DNA from: CAVQAH01 sp963784195
GTDB lineage: Bacteria; Acidobacteriota; Vicinamibacteria; Vicinamibacterales; 2-12-FULL-66-21
Assembly (NCBI GenBank): GCA_963784195.1
Contig: CAWARA010000011.1
Location: 124,001 to 188,000 of the forward strand
Length of the DNA stretch: 64,000 nucleotides
Reading direction: 5' to 3'
Positions 8,191-18,526 of the stretch are shown one piece after another. Positions within the stretch are counted from its first letter, which is position 1; each line of letters begins with the position of its first letter. The notes under the pieces are model-generated. The model made no database searches and had not been told where the DNA came from. It saw only the letters and a program-made list of their open reading frames with translations. Position numbers and translations under genes: made by a program.

Positions 8191-8740
8191 TTAGTGCACC
8201 CCCCGGCTCGTCTGGAGCGCTGACGGATCCGCGCCAAGCCGCCGGATGGCGGTTTCCCACATCACTGCAGGGTCGACGTCGAACACGAGGTCCAGATCGA
8301 CGTCGGCCATGAGCCACGCGGATTGTGCGAGCTCTTCGTCGAGCTGACCTGGCCCCCAACCCGCGTACCCGGCGAGCACACGCGCCCGTGGTATCGGCCT
8401 CGTCGTGAGGACCTGCCGCAGCAGCATGGGCGAGGTGGAGAGATAGATACCTTCCAGGATCATCCGATGGTCGTCGCCGTCGGGTCTCTCCGGCGAGCAG
8501 AATCCAGCCACGCTCGGGTTCAACCGGTCCGCCAATGCACAACGGCAGGGCGTTGCCGCCCATGACCGGCGGCTCGAGCCTGACCATGTCGCTCGCCGGC
8601 ATGTCCGTCGGACGGTTCAGCACGAGGCCGAACGCGCCGTCCGGCACGAAGTCGCAGAGGAGCACGACCGTTCGAGCGAAGTTCGGATCCTGCAGCTGCG
8701 GCATCGACAGCAGCAATGTGGGGCGAAATTCCTCGGTCAT
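8191..8740 (-). CDS. YqgE/AlgH family protein (one frame break)
   Basis: A conserved bacterial protein of about 183 residues and uncertain function. The N-terminal half carries the family signatures FARTVVLLCD, GAFGLVLNRPT and GGPVEPERGW. The C-terminal half continues in another frame (SPERPDGDD...YAGWGPGQLDEEL), which holds the family's GYAGWGPGQL motif. Removing one base near 8495-8500 joins them as ERGWI-SPERPD. Its start overlaps the udgX stop by 4 bases, so the two are coupled. AlgH was named for alginate regulation in Pseudomonas; that role should not be assumed here. Confidence 0.85.
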
Positions 8741-9435
8741 GTCGAACTCCTCCGGCGGCGGGGCGTGCGTTCCAGCTCACCGGCCACCTTCTTCAGATCA
8801 TCCACGAATTTCGACATCTCGAGCCGACGTTGGTCGTCGTCTGGAGCCCGAAGAATGGATGATGGGTGAACGGTGGCGATGACCCGCGGGGCCAGCGACG
8901 AGGTCACGAACTCGCCGCGCTGCTTCGAGACCTTGAACGATCGTCCAATCAGCGCCTGTGCCGCCGTCGCGCCGAGACATACGAGCACCCGGGGCCGCAC
9001 GAGTGCGACCTCGGTCTCGAGCCACGGTCGGCACGCGGCAATTTCCGTAGCGTTCGGCTTCGCGTGAATGCGGCGCTTCCCGCGAGGTTCCCACTTGAAG
9101 TGTTTGACGACGTTCGTCAGGTAGACAGCGTGACGCGGGATCCCGGCGTCATCGAGCGCACGCTCGAGCAGCTTCCCCGCAGGGCCGACGAAAGGACGGC
9201 CCTCGACGTCTTCCGCATCCCCCGGCTGTTCGCCGACCATCATCACCTCTGCGTCGGGCGGGCCTTCACCGAACACTGTGCCCGTTCCTCGCTTGTAGAG
9301 ATCGCAGGCCTTACACTCTGACGCCGCGTCGGCAGCGCTCACGATCGATGGCCTGTCGGGGATGAGCTCGTGAACCGGCTGACCTGGTGCGGCCGTCTTG
9401 CGCGTCACCTTCACCGATCGTGACTTAGCCGCCAT
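8737..9435 (-). CDS. udgX: UdgX-type uracil-DNA glycosylase
   Basis: A uracil-DNA glycosylase of the family-4-like superfamily, 232 residues. Motif A is GEQPGDAEDVEGRPFVGPAG and motif B is HPSS near the C-terminus. The insertion KRRIHAKPN matches the R-loop KRRIH that separates UdgX from ordinary family-4 enzymes. In mycobacterial UdgX the histidine of this loop forms a covalent bond with the abasic sugar. Four cysteines (CKAC and others) could bind an Fe-S cluster. It overlaps queG upstream and yqgE downstream, giving a three-gene operon. Confidence 0.88.
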   Translation of the reverse strand: MAAKSRSVKVTRKTAAPGQPVHELIPDRPSIVSAADAASECKACDLYKRGTGTVFGEGPPDAEVMMVGEQPGDAEDVEGRPFVGPAGKLLERALDDAGIPRHAVYLTNVVKHFKWEPRGKRRIHAKPNATEIAACRPWLETEVALVRPRVLVCLGATAAQALIGRSFKVSKQRGEFVTSSLAPRVIATVHPSSILRAPDDDQRRLEMSKFVDDLKKVAGELERTPRRRRSST

Positions 9436-10511
9436 GATCGCGATCCCCTTCCAGCTTGCCGATCGCCCACTCCACGTGGTGCTGCACGAGCGGATCCTGA
9501 GCCGTCAACTCATTGCAGGCGCGAAGCGATGCAGCTGCCTCTCCATCTCTGCTATTACCGATCGCCACCGCGAGATTCCGCCGCAACCGCTTGACGCCCG
9601 CCCGCTTCATCGCGCTGCCCTTCAGCAACGTTCGCAACTCTGCATCCGTCTTGCGCCAGAGATCGAGCAAGCTGACACTGTCGAGCCCGGCACGCGGCAG
9701 CCACGCTCGATCCTCGGATGTCGCTGTCCCCGGAGTCAGGTTCCACGGGCACACTTCCTGGCAGATGTCGCAGCCGTAGGCGTGCTCGCCGATACTCGTC
9801 CGCAAGTCCTCCGGAATGGATTCCTTGAGCTCGATCGTGAGATATGAGAGGCAGCGATTGGAATCGAGCACGTAAGGTTCGACCAGCGCGCCCGTGGGGC
9901 AGGCGTCGAGGCACAGCGTGCACGTTCCGCACCGGTCCAGCGCCGGCGCATCCGGTGTCAGCGGCAGATTCGAGATGATCTCGGACAGGAACAGCCATGA
10001 TCCGAGGTCCGGATTGATCACGCACGTGTTCTTCGCGATCCAGCCCAGGCCGGCATGATGCGCATAGACGCGCTCCTGCACCGGTCCCGTGTCGACATAC
10101 GCGCGGCCCTTCGAAGCCTGGGCCCGCTTCCACCGCGAGCCATTGCATCAGCCGGTTCATGCGTTCGGAGATGACGTCGTGATAGTCATCGCCCCAGGCA
10201 TAGCGCGCGATCCCGGCCTGGCGCGGATCCGCGTTTTCAGTCGAGTACGGACGCGACACGTTGTAAACCGTTCCGAGCACGATGACCGACCGCGCGGAGG
10301 GTAACACCTGCCGGACGTCAGTCCGACGCTCAGCTGACCGATGCATGTACTGCATCTCACCGGCGTATCCCCTCTTCAGCCATGTCGAGAGATATTCGAG
10401 CTCGGGCAGCTCGGAGGCGGGCGCGATCCCGCTCAGATCGAAGCCCTCGGCCGTCGCTCGACACTTGACTGTTTCGGCCGTCACCACGCGCAGCTCGTCT
10501 GTCGTTTTCAT
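9425..10511 (-). CDS. queG: Epoxyqueuosine reductase QueG (one frame break)
   Basis: Catalyses the last step of queuosine synthesis, reduction of epoxyqueuosine in tRNA, using cobalamin and two 4Fe-4S clusters. The N-terminal half (YLSTWLKRGYAGEMQYM) and C-terminal half are in different frames. The latter has both ferredoxin motifs, CGTCTLCLDACPTGAL and CDICQEVCPWN, and a helical C-terminal extension usual in QueG. Deleting one base near 10106 joins them as RAYVDTGPV, the expected family sequence. The ATG at 10511 has GAAGGG before it and a TATAAT box at 10525-10530 (minus strand). First gene of queG-udgX-yqgE. Confidence 0.9.
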
Positions 10512-10567
10512 CCCTTCTCGATCAATTATAGGCACCGCCAGATCCGCCTGCGCCCTCGGGTTGCGCA

Positions 10568-11622
10568 ATGTTCTCTGCCGCACTCACAGTGACTCTCCTC
10601 GCGCTGGGTCTCATCCAGGATGCCGCGGCCTGCGAACGAGGCTCGTCTGCTCGGGCAGAAGTACGACGCCATTCTGGAGAGGTACGCGAGCGGGGTGTAC
10701 CGGCCCGCCGCGGCCGAACTCAAGAACTGGCCGCTGAGCGACATCGACCGCGTGTTCGACGGCGTTCGCGCCGACCGGCGATGGACGCCCAGGCTGACAC
10801 GAGCCGCTGCACTCATCCATACCGAAATCGGAGTCGAATTCCTTCGAGCGGATCGAGGCTCGCCGGAGGGACTCTGGCACTTCGGCGTCGCCGAACAGGC
10901 GCTGCGGATGCGTGCCCTTGCACAGGACGTCGACTTTCGTCGGGACTGGTATATCGCGGCGACAGCCGAGTTCCATCGCGCGAAGCTTCAGATGGAAGCC
11001 CGCAGCATGCTCGCGCAGGCACGCCGCGACCTTCCTGAATCCGCGACCCTCTTCTTCGTCAGCGGCGTGGTCGACGAAGAGATCGCCAGGCTCGACGCGC
11101 CGCCGATCCGAAGAAGACTGCCCGAACAGGCGGTCAGCGAGGTGAACCAGATTCGGCGCCAGTTTCTCATAGGCCGCTCGGGGCCACCTCCGCTCGGCCG
11201 CACGTATGGCGCCGGACGACGCGAAGGTCCAGCTCCATCTCGGGCGGGTGCTTGCGCTGCTCGACGACGATCGCGCTCTCGAATCGCTGGAGCGAGCGGC
11301 CTCGACCGGTGACCTGGAAACACGGTTCCTCGCGTCCCTGTTTACAGGTGGATTCCACCAACAGCGAAAGAGGCCCGCCGATGCGGTGAAGTGGTACGAG
11401 CAGGCGACGAAGCTGATTCCTGGCACCTCTCCGGCTGCGGTCGCGCTGAGTCAGGCACTGCAGCAACTCGGACGGACGCGAGACGCGAGGCGTGTGTTGG
11501 TCGATGCGACGAAGGGGCTGCCACCGAAACCCGGATACGGGCCGTGGGAGAACTACCCTGTTGCCATCGAGCCCGACGTCAAAGCGCTGTGGTCACCGCT
11601 GGTGAAACGAATCGATGGCTGA
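10568..11622 (+). CDS. Exported TPR-like protein (two frame breaks)
   Basis: Three consecutive frames together make one protein. A signal peptide (MFSAALTVTLLALGLIQDAAA) is followed, after a break near 10630, by about 190 residues of helical repeats, and after a second break near 11172 by a TPR-like segment (APDDAKVQLHLGRVLALLDDDRAL). TPR proteins bind partner proteins; this one should be periplasmic. Its stop overlaps the start of the VWFA-domain gene by 8 bases, so the two probably act together. Divergent from queG. A real pseudogene cannot be excluded, but both breaks can be repaired by small indels. Confidence 0.65.
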
Positions 11623-12550
11623 TTACCGGCTTCACACGATCGTGTCGCTGATGGCCGCGCTGAGCCTTTCCGCGCCGCAGATCCGCGTCGGTGTCGAAGG
11701 CGTCCGCGTGGACGTGCTGGTGACGGATCGCAATGCGCCCGTCCAGGGCCTGACGGCCGCGGACTTCGAGGTCCGCGACAATGGCGTGCTTCAGAAGATT
11801 CACACGGCTTCGATAGACGACGATCCGATCGACACGTTGCTGGTCCTCGACACCAGCGTCAGCGTCGAGGGTCAGCCTCTGCGCCACCTGAAGGCAGCGG
11901 CGGCCGCGTTGATCTCGACGCTTCGCAAAGACGACCGATCCGCGCTGATCACGTTCTCGCACGAGATCCGCGTTGCGGCAGACTGGACCGAGCGTCAGGC
12001 CGGCATTCTGGAAGCGTTGGAGCGGACTCGCGCAGAAGGGCTGACGGCGATCCACGATGCCGCGTACGCCGCGCTCACGCTCGCCGATCAGCAGCCCGAC
12101 CGGCGGCTCCTGATTCTGATCTTCTCCGACGGCGCGGACACGGCCAGCTGGCTTCCGGGTGAAGTCGTGATCGATCTGGCCAGGCGCTCGAACGCGGTCA
12201 TCTATGCGATCAGCGTGGACTCGAGCGCGCGCCCGACCTGGTTCAGACTGGAGCGCCGGTACGGATTCATCCACCCGCCGCGCAGGGCCAACCCGCTGGA
12301 ATACTTCCGGCCCATCCTCGACGAGCTGTCCGATGCGACCGGCGGTGAAGTATTGACGATGGCCGACAGTGCGGGACTCGAAGCGGCGTTCCTGCGTGTC
12401 CTGTCGCAGTTTCGCAGCCGCTATCTGTTGACGTACACCCCGACCGGAGTCGACGTGACCGGCTGGCATGCCATCGAGGTGAAGCTGAAGAACCGCCGGG
12501 GCGACGTCCGCGCGCGCCCCGGCTATCTTCGCGGTGACGATCCGATGTGA
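11615..12550 (+). CDS. VWFA-related domain protein (acidobacterial type)
   Basis: 311 residues with an N-terminal signal-like helix, a short beta domain (VDVLVTDRNAPVQGLTAADFEVRDNG) typical of the acidobacterial VWFA-related family, then a von Willebrand A domain. The MIDAS motif DTSVS and the later FSDGAD are present, so metal-dependent ligand binding is likely. The C-terminus (YLLTYTPTG...RPGYL) is also diagnostic of this family. Secreted or periplasmic; no partner is known. Overlaps the TPR gene upstream. Confidence 0.88.
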   Translation: MADYRLHTIVSLMAALSLSAPQIRVGVEGVRVDVLVTDRNAPVQGLTAADFEVRDNGVLQKIHTASIDDDPIDTLLVLDTSVSVEGQPLRHLKAAAAALISTLRKDDRSALITFSHEIRVAADWTERQAGILEALERTRAEGLTAIHDAAYAALTLADQQPDRRLLILIFSDGADTASWLPGEVVIDLARRSNAVIYAISVDSSARPTWFRLERRYGFIHPPRRANPLEYFRPILDELSDATGGEVLTMADSAGLEAAFLRVLSQFRSRYLLTYTPTGVDVTGWHAIEVKLKNRRGDVRARPGYLRGDDPM

Positions 12551-12555
12551 TCGGC

Positions 12556-15289
12556 CTAGGACTCTTTCGCGAGCTGACGAATCACGTACGGGAGAATGCC
12601 GCCGTGGCGGAACGCGACAATTTCCTCCGGCGTGTCGATGCGCGCAATGGCGGTCAGCTCCTTGACCGTGCCGTCCTCTCGCGTGGCGCGGACGATCACG
12701 TCGCAGCCCGGTGCGAGCGACTGCATTCCGGCGATTTCGAAGGTCTCCCGGCCGGTCAGCGCGTGTGTCGCGGCGTTCTCGCCTTCTTTGAAGCTGAGCG
12801 GCAACACGCCCATGTTCACCAGGTTGCTGCGGTGAATCCGCTCGAAGCTCTCCGCGATGACAGCCCGGACTCCCAGCAGGAGCGTGCCCTTCGCCGCCCA
12901 GTCTCGTGAGGATCCCGAGCCGTACTCCTTGCCCGCGATGATCATCAGCGGCACGCCCGCATCTCGGTAGCGCATCGCTGCGTCGTAAATGGTCATCGTC
13001 TCGTTCTGCGGCAGCAAGCACGTCCACCCACCCTCGGTGCCAGGCACGAGCTGATTGCGAAGGCGGATGTTGGCGAACGTCCCGCGCATCATGACTTCGT
13101 GGTTTCCGCGACGCGCGCCGTACGAGTTGAAGTCCTTGGGCGGGACGCCGTGTGCAATCAGGTACTTGCCGGCCGGGCTGTCGGCAGGAATCGACCCTGC
13201 CGGTGAAATGTGATCCGTCGTCACGCTGTCGCCCAGGATTGCGAGGACGCGCGCGCCCTTGATGGCCGTGATCGGCGCTGGCTCGGCGGTCAGGTTCTCG
13301 AAGAACGGCGGGTTGCGGATGTAGGTGGACGAGTCGTCCCACTCGAAGCGCTCGCCGAGCGGCACTGGCAGGTTCCTCCACCGATCGTCGCCGTCGAACA
13401 CGTGCGAATACTTGGAGACGAACATCTCCGACTTGACGGCGCTGAGCATCGTTTCCTGAATCTCGCGCTCGGATGGCCAGATCTCCTTCAGGAAGACCGG
13501 CTTGCCGTTCGAGTCGTTACCGAGCGGCTCGCTCGTCAGGTCGATCTGCATTTTTCCGGCGAGCGCGTAGGCGACGACGAGCGGCGGCGAAGCCAGGTAG
13601 TTCGCGCGCACCTGCGACTGGATGCGTCCCTCGAAGTTCCGGTTGCCGCTGAGCACCGCGGCCACGACGAGATTGCGATCCTTGACGATGGCCGAGACCG
13701 GCTCCGGCAGCGGCCCGCTGTTGCCGATGCAGGTCGTGCAGCCGTAGCCGACGAGGTTGAACCCCAGCTCGGCGAGGTATTCGAGAAGCCCTGACGCTTT
13801 GTAGTACTCCGTGACGATCAGCGACCCTGGCGCCAGGCTCGTCTTCACCCACGGTTTTACCTTGAGCCCCTTCTTCACGGCGTTTCTCGCCAGGAGTCCC
13901 GCACCGATCATCACGCTGGGATTCGACGTGTTCGTGCAGCTGGTGATGGCCGCTACGACCACCGAGCCGTGGTCGAGACCCTCCATGCCCGGGATGGTCT
14001 CCGTGATCGTTGCGGCGCTTGCCGTTGCAGCGGCGGTCTCAGCGGGTTTGGCCGCAGGCGCCGCTTTCGTCTTTCGCTCGGCGAGCATGACCTCCAGCGC
14101 CTGCTCGAACTTCTGTCGGGCCTGGCGGAGCGACACGCGATCCTGTGGACGCTTGGGACCCGCAAGGCTCGGCTCGACGGTCGAGAGATCGAGCTCGATG
14201 GTCGCCGTGTAGACCGGCTCCGGCGAGGCCGCCGTCCGGAAGAGCCCCTGCTCCTTCGCGTACGCCTCGACCAGCTTGACGTTCGCCGCGTCGCGGCCGG
14301 TGAGGCGCAGGTAGTCGAGCGTCATATCGTCGATCGGGCAGATCGCAATCGTCGCGCCGTATTCGGGCGACATGTTGCCGAGCGTGGCACGGTCAGCAAT
14401 CGTCAGGAACTCGAGCCCAGGACCGAAGAACTCGACGAACTTCCCGACGACCCCCAGCTTTCGCAGCCGCTCGGTGATCGTCAGAACCAGGTCCGTCGCC
14501 GTCGCTCCTTCAGGGAGCCGATCCACGAGCCTGAAGCCAACTACTTCCGGAATGAGCATGGAGATCGGCTGGCCGAGCATGGCGGCCTCCGCCTCGATGC
14601 CGCCCACGCCCCAACCCACCACACCAAGCCCATTCACCATCGTCGTATGCGAGTCGGTCCCGACGAGCGTGTCGGGATACGCGAGGGTAAGGCCGTCGAC
14701 CTGCTCCTTGAAGATCACCCGGGCAAGGTACTCGAGGTTGACCTGGTGGACGATTCCGGTGTCGGGCGGCACGACCCGGAAATTCTGGAATGCCTCCTGC
14801 CCCCAGCGCAGGAACATGTAGCGCTCACGGTTCCGTACGAACTCGAGCGCCGCGTTGAGGTCGGCTGCGTTCCGCTCGACGTAGTGGTCGACCTGGACGG
14901 AGTGGTCGATCACCAGCTCGACCGGCTGCAGCGGGTTCACCTTGCGCGGATTGCCGCCGAGTTTGACGATGCCTTCTCGCATGGCGGCAAGGTCGACCAC
15001 GGCTGGCACGCCGGTGAAATCCTGAAGCAGGACGCGCGCCGGGGTGAACGCAATCTCTTTCTGCGCCTTCGATCGCACGTCCCACGACGCAAGCGTGTGA
15101 ATATCCTCGGAATCGACGAATCGCCGGTCCTCGCGTCTCAGCAGGTTCTCGAGGAGGATCTTCAGGGAGTACGGCAGGCGGTCAATGGCCGCGTAGCGCT
15201 TCTGCAGTCTCGGCAGGCTGAAGATATGAACAGTGTCGCTCCCGACCGTTGAGCGGGATGCGCGTATCGAACGAATTCTGCGTGGCCAT
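12556..15289 (-). CDS. acnA: Aconitate hydratase A (one frame break near the N-terminus)
   Basis: TCA-cycle enzyme interconverting citrate and isocitrate through a 4Fe-4S cluster. The cluster cysteines lie in SCTNTSNPSV and GYGCTTCIGNSG; the swivel domain carries YGSGSSRDWAAKG. The long frame begins inside the conserved segment before KEIAFTPARVLLQDFTG. The missing 70 residues are found upstream: MATQNSFDTRIPLNGR from an ATG at 15289, then SDTVHIFSLPRLQKRY in the main frame. Deleting one G near 15240 joins them, giving about 910 residues, normal for AcnA. Convergent with the VWFA gene. Confidence 0.93.
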
Positions 15290-15357
15290 CCCTCAATAAT
15301 CCCTTACAGATGCCCGGGGGTTCAAGGTGCGTGATGGGCAGGCAGTGGGAGGGCGGG

Positions 15358-15437
15358 GGCGATGGGCGATGGGCGATGGGCGATGGGCGATGGGCGATGG
15401 GCGATGGGCGATGGGCGATGGGCGATGGGCGATGGGT
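15358..15437. repeat. Tandem heptamer repeat GATGGGC
   Basis: About eleven nearly perfect copies of the 7-base unit gatgggc between aconitase and the osmoprotectant transporter. About six copies of the same unit in the opposite orientation occur at 29077-29124. The unit is not a multiple of three and has no coding use here. Confidence 0.9.
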
Positions 15438-15456
15438 AAGAGTAAGGGGACACCTG

Positions 15457-17001
15457 TCACCGCAAGCCCGACCTGGTGAGGAACGCTGACGCGACGGCAG
15501 CCGGGTCCTGACGCTCGACGTCGACGGCGTGGTTCATGCGGCGCATGTCGGTCGCTGAAATGCGGCCGCTCAGCAACTGCAGCACGCCGCGAAGCTCCGG
15601 GTGCGCGAGCAGCGTCGCGCTTCGGGCGACGATGGCGGCGTCGTAGGGTGGAAAGTAGCGCTGGTTGTCCTCGAGCATGAAGAGGTCGTATCCCTCGATC
15701 AATCCGCTGGTGGCATCGCCGGCGATCAGATCGACCTGCTTTTGCGCGAGTGCCCGGTAGATGAGCGACAGATCCATCGCCCGCGGCGGGCCCTTGAACG
15801 TCAGGCCGTACGCCTTCGCGAGGCCGGGATACCCGTCGGCTCGCTGCAGGAACTCGTAGCCAAACCCGGCCTGCCAGGCTGGTGAATGCGGCGCAGCATC
15901 GGCGATCGTCGCGAGGTTCAGCCGCCGGGCATCCTCGCCCCGTACGAGGATGGCAAACGTGTTTTCGAAGCCCAGCGGCTCGAACAGCGTGACGCCGGCA
16001 CTGGCATAACGCTGCCGGATCGTTTCGAACACCTGGCGTGGATCGGTGTTCGGAGCCTCGTGAAAGATGGCGCTGTGTGCGGTCCCTGAATACTCTACGT
16101 ACAGGTCGATGTCGCCGGAGCGCACTGCGCGATCGCAGATGAACGTTCCGCCGAGGTTCAGGCGACGGTCAACCTTCAGGCTGGTCTTCGTCTCGATCAA
16201 CCGGGCCACGAGCTCGCCAAGGACGATCTGCTCGGTGAAGTTCTTGGAGCCGACGCGGATCGTGGCGGGATCTGAACGAGTGAGGGCGAAGGTGACGCCA
16301 ATCGCGGCAGCGGCGGCGACGCCGGCCGCGCCGACGTAACGCAGAACCGAGCCAATCCGCCCCTTTGCCAGCGCGGCTCTCATGAACCGCTCCAGGAGCG
16401 TGAGCCCGCCGTCGAACGTCAGCGCCAGGAGGGCGGCCGGAATCGCGCCCGCGAGGACGACGGTCGGCTCCAGCATCGAAAGACCGCGGAAAATGTACTC
16501 GCCGAGCCCTCCGGCACCGACGGCCGCGGCAATCGTCGCGGTGCCCACCCCAATCACGGACGCGACACGAATTCCCGCGACAATCGAGGGCAGCGCGAGC
16601 GGCAGCTCGACGCGGGCGAGGCGCTGGCCGGGCGTCATGCCCAGCGACGTCGCGGCCTCTATCAGAGCAGGGTCGATCGACCGCATGCCGGCCAGCGTGG
16701 TCCGAATGATGGGCAGCAGCGCGTAGAGAGTCAGAACAGTGACCGCCACGCGGCCACCAAGTCCCCCGATGAATGGCAGCGGCAACAGGAAGCCGAACAT
16801 GGCGAGACTGGGGATGGTCTGCGCGACGTTGACCAGCCAGACGAGCGGCGCGCTGGCTCTCGGATGTCTGGCCGCCAGGACGCCGATCGGGATTCCCGCG
16901 ACAATTGCCGCCCCCGTCGAGATCGCGACGAGCACGAGGTGCTGCCACAGCAACCCCGCCAGCTCTGCGCTGTGCGTCCGCCAGAACTCCAGCACGCTCA
17001 T
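15457..17001 (-). CDS. Osmoprotectant ABC transporter, permease fused to substrate-binding protein
   Basis: One 514-residue protein with two parts. Residues 1-210 are a permease with five or six transmembrane segments and the EAA loop (ALIEAATSLGMTPGQRLARVELPLALPSI). Residues about 245-510 are an OpuAC/ProX-type binding domain (GSKNFTEQIVLGELVARLIE). Such fusions import glycine betaine, choline or carnitine for osmoprotection. The binding domain would face the periplasm. The ATPase gene overlaps its start by 4 bases, so the two are translated together. The exact substrate cannot be assigned. Confidence 0.88.
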   Translation of the reverse strand: MSVLEFWRTHSAELAGLLWQHLVLVAISTGAAIVAGIPIGVLAARHPRASAPLVWLVNVAQTIPSLAMFGFLLPLPFIGGLGGRVAVTVLTLYALLPIIRTTLAGMRSIDPALIEAATSLGMTPGQRLARVELPLALPSIVAGIRVASVIGVGTATIAAAVGAGGLGEYIFRGLSMLEPTVVLAGAIPAALLALTFDGGLTLLERFMRAALAKGRIGSVLRYVGAAGVAAAAAIGVTFALTRSDPATIRVGSKNFTEQIVLGELVARLIETKTSLKVDRRLNLGGTFICDRAVRSGDIDLYVEYSGTAHSAIFHEAPNTDPRQVFETIRQRYASAGVTLFEPLGFENTFAILVRGEDARRLNLATIADAAPHSPAWQAGFGYEFLQRADGYPGLAKAYGLTFKGPPRAMDLSLIYRALAQKQVDLIAGDATSGLIEGYDLFMLEDNQRYFPPYDAAIVARSATLLAHPELRGVLQLLSGRISATDMRRMNHAVDVERQDPAAVASAFLTRSGLR

Positions 17002-17816
17002 CCGCTGTCTCGCACGGCGGCGCCCGCTTCGAGGAGCGGCGCCAGGAGCGGCCGGACGCGGTCATCGTGCGAGCGTGCGATCGCACCAGGCACGTCGAGC
17101 GCCACGAGACGCCCCCCGGCCACGACGCCTATCCGTGTCGCCAGCGCAAATGCTTCCGCCATGTCGTGCGTCACGATCACGATCGTTTTTCGCACCTGAT
17201 CCTGAATCCGTCGAAACTCGTGGTGGAGCTCGCTGCGCGTGACCGGATCGAGCGCCCCGAACGGTTCGTCCATGAGCAGCACCGGCGGATCGGCGGCAAG
17301 GGCCCTTGCGACACCCACGCGCTGGCGCTGACCACCCGACAGCTGTGCCGGACTTCGCGGCCCGAACTCCGCGGCCGGCAGTCCTACGAGCTCCAGCAGC
17401 TCGCGGGTTCGCCTCTCGATATCCGGTTCCGACCAGCCGAGAAGCCGTGGCACGATGGCGACATTCTGGGCAACGGACATGTGCGGAAACAGGCCGACCT
17501 CCTGGAGCACATACCCGAGCCTCCGCCGCAGCTCGAACGGATCCCAATCCGTCGTCGCCTTCCCGGTGACGAGCACCCGCCCCTCGTCCGGCACCAGCAA
17601 TCTGTTGATCAATTTGAGGACGGTGCTCTTCCCGGCCCCGCTGCGTCCAACCAGGGCAACGGTTTCTCCGCGATCGACCGTCAGATCGAATCCACGCAGC
17701 ACGGGCGTCTCGCCGCGCTGCAGCGACACGCCACGAAATTCGATCTCCGCCGGGGCGTCACGCGAAGCCGAACGATCGACCTTGTCGGATGTCACGCGGA
17801 ATCGAACGGCCGACAA
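16998..17816 (-). CDS. Osmoprotectant ABC transporter ATP-binding protein
   Basis: The ATPase partner of the fused permease/binding protein. 272 residues. Walker A GRSGAGKST, signature LSGGQRQR, Walker B VLLMDEPFGALD and the switch histidine in VTHDMAEA are all intact. It lacks the C-terminal CBS pair found in the longer ProV/OpuAA ATPases. Stop and start overlap with the permease gene by 4 bases (ATGA). Confidence 0.88.
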   Translation of the reverse strand: MSAVRFRVTSDKVDRSASRDAPAEIEFRGVSLQRGETPVLRGFDLTVDRGETVALVGRSGAGKSTVLKLINRLLVPDEGRVLVTGKATTDWDPFELRRRLGYVLQEVGLFPHMSVAQNVAIVPRLLGWSEPDIERRTRELLELVGLPAAEFGPRSPAQLSGGQRQRVGVARALAADPPVLLMDEPFGALDPVTRSELHHEFRRIQDQVRKTIVIVTHDMAEAFALATRIGVVAGGRLVALDVPGAIARSHDDRVRPLLAPLLEAGAAVRDSG

Positions 17817-17824
17817 GCGGCCGC

Positions 17825-18526
17825 CTAGAAGAGATAGATAAGTGAACCGGCTGCGACAGGGGTGTAGCGGGTCTTGTCTTCGAAGTCGAAGCCACCGTCC
17901 CTGACCGAGATGCCGCCTTCGGCGCGGATACCGAACCGCCGGCCGCCACTTCCGAACCAGATCTTCACTCCGGCACCGGCGTGATACTCGACGCCGGTCT
18001 CGACGAGCTCCTCCGCCTCGTGGAGCTCGCGGAGGTATCCGACGCCACCCATGACGAACGGAACCACGCCGCCACCCGTCGCAGACGAACCGAAATGCCA
18101 GAGGACCGAGCCGTCGAAGAGGTACTGGCTCAGCGTCTCTTCGGCGGTTTCGTTGGGAGCGTTCTCGAAGTCGCCCGTGATCCGGATGCTCAGTTTCGGT
18201 TTCGCATACCTGACCCCACCTTCGACCGACAACTGCGGTGAGAAGTAGAAACCGAGCCGGCCCTGGAATCCGACAACCGACTTCAGCTCCGAGCTCGTCG
18301 TGAAGAGCTCCAGCGGATCGTTTCCAGCGCGCGTCAGATCGGCGCTCTGATCGCCCATGTCGAAGCCCTGGAAGTAGACGACGCCGCCACCGATCTCCCA
18401 GCTGCCGGCTCGCGGGGCCTGACCCGACAAACGTGCTGCCTGCGCAAACGCCGACGCCGCAGCAAGGAGGACGAACGAAGCTGAAAACGCCACGAGGCGC
18501 ATTGAACGAGCAGTCGGCGCGATCAC
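17825..18526 (-). CDS. Outer-membrane beta-barrel protein
   Basis: 233 residues with a signal peptide (ending ASAFAQA) and alternating aromatic/hydrophobic strands ending in phenylalanine (SLIYLF), the usual C-terminal signature for outer-membrane insertion. It resembles small OmpA/OmpW-type barrels of about eight strands. Its start overlaps the matrixin-like protease stop by 4 bases, and that gene in turn overlaps the next, so three exported proteins are made from one transcript. It ends 8 bases before the ABC ATPase start, so the operon may continue into the transporter. Confidence 0.75.
   Translation of the reverse strand: MIAPTARSMRLVAFSASFVLLAAASAFAQAARLSGQAPRAGSWEIGGGVVYFQGFDMGDQSADLTRAGNDPLELFTTSSELKSVVGFQGRLGFYFSPQLSVEGGVRYAKPKLSIRITGDFENAPNETAEETLSQYLFDGSVLWHFGSSATGGGVVPFVMGGVGYLRELHEAEELVETGVEYHAGAGVKIWFGSGGRRFGIRAEGGISVRDGGFDFEDKTRYTPVAAGSLIYLF

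Noticed and set aside
11579..13381. A 600-codon open frame antisense to aconitase
   Set aside because: It lies opposite well-conserved acnA sequence, its protein is Arg-rich without domains, and long antisense frames are expected in G+C-rich coding DNA. Similar frames at 18433-20268, 21824-23656, 13969-15252 and 55789-57444 were rejected for the same reason.
15358..15437. CRISPR array
   Set aside because: Units are 7 bases with no spacers, and there are no cas genes in the window.
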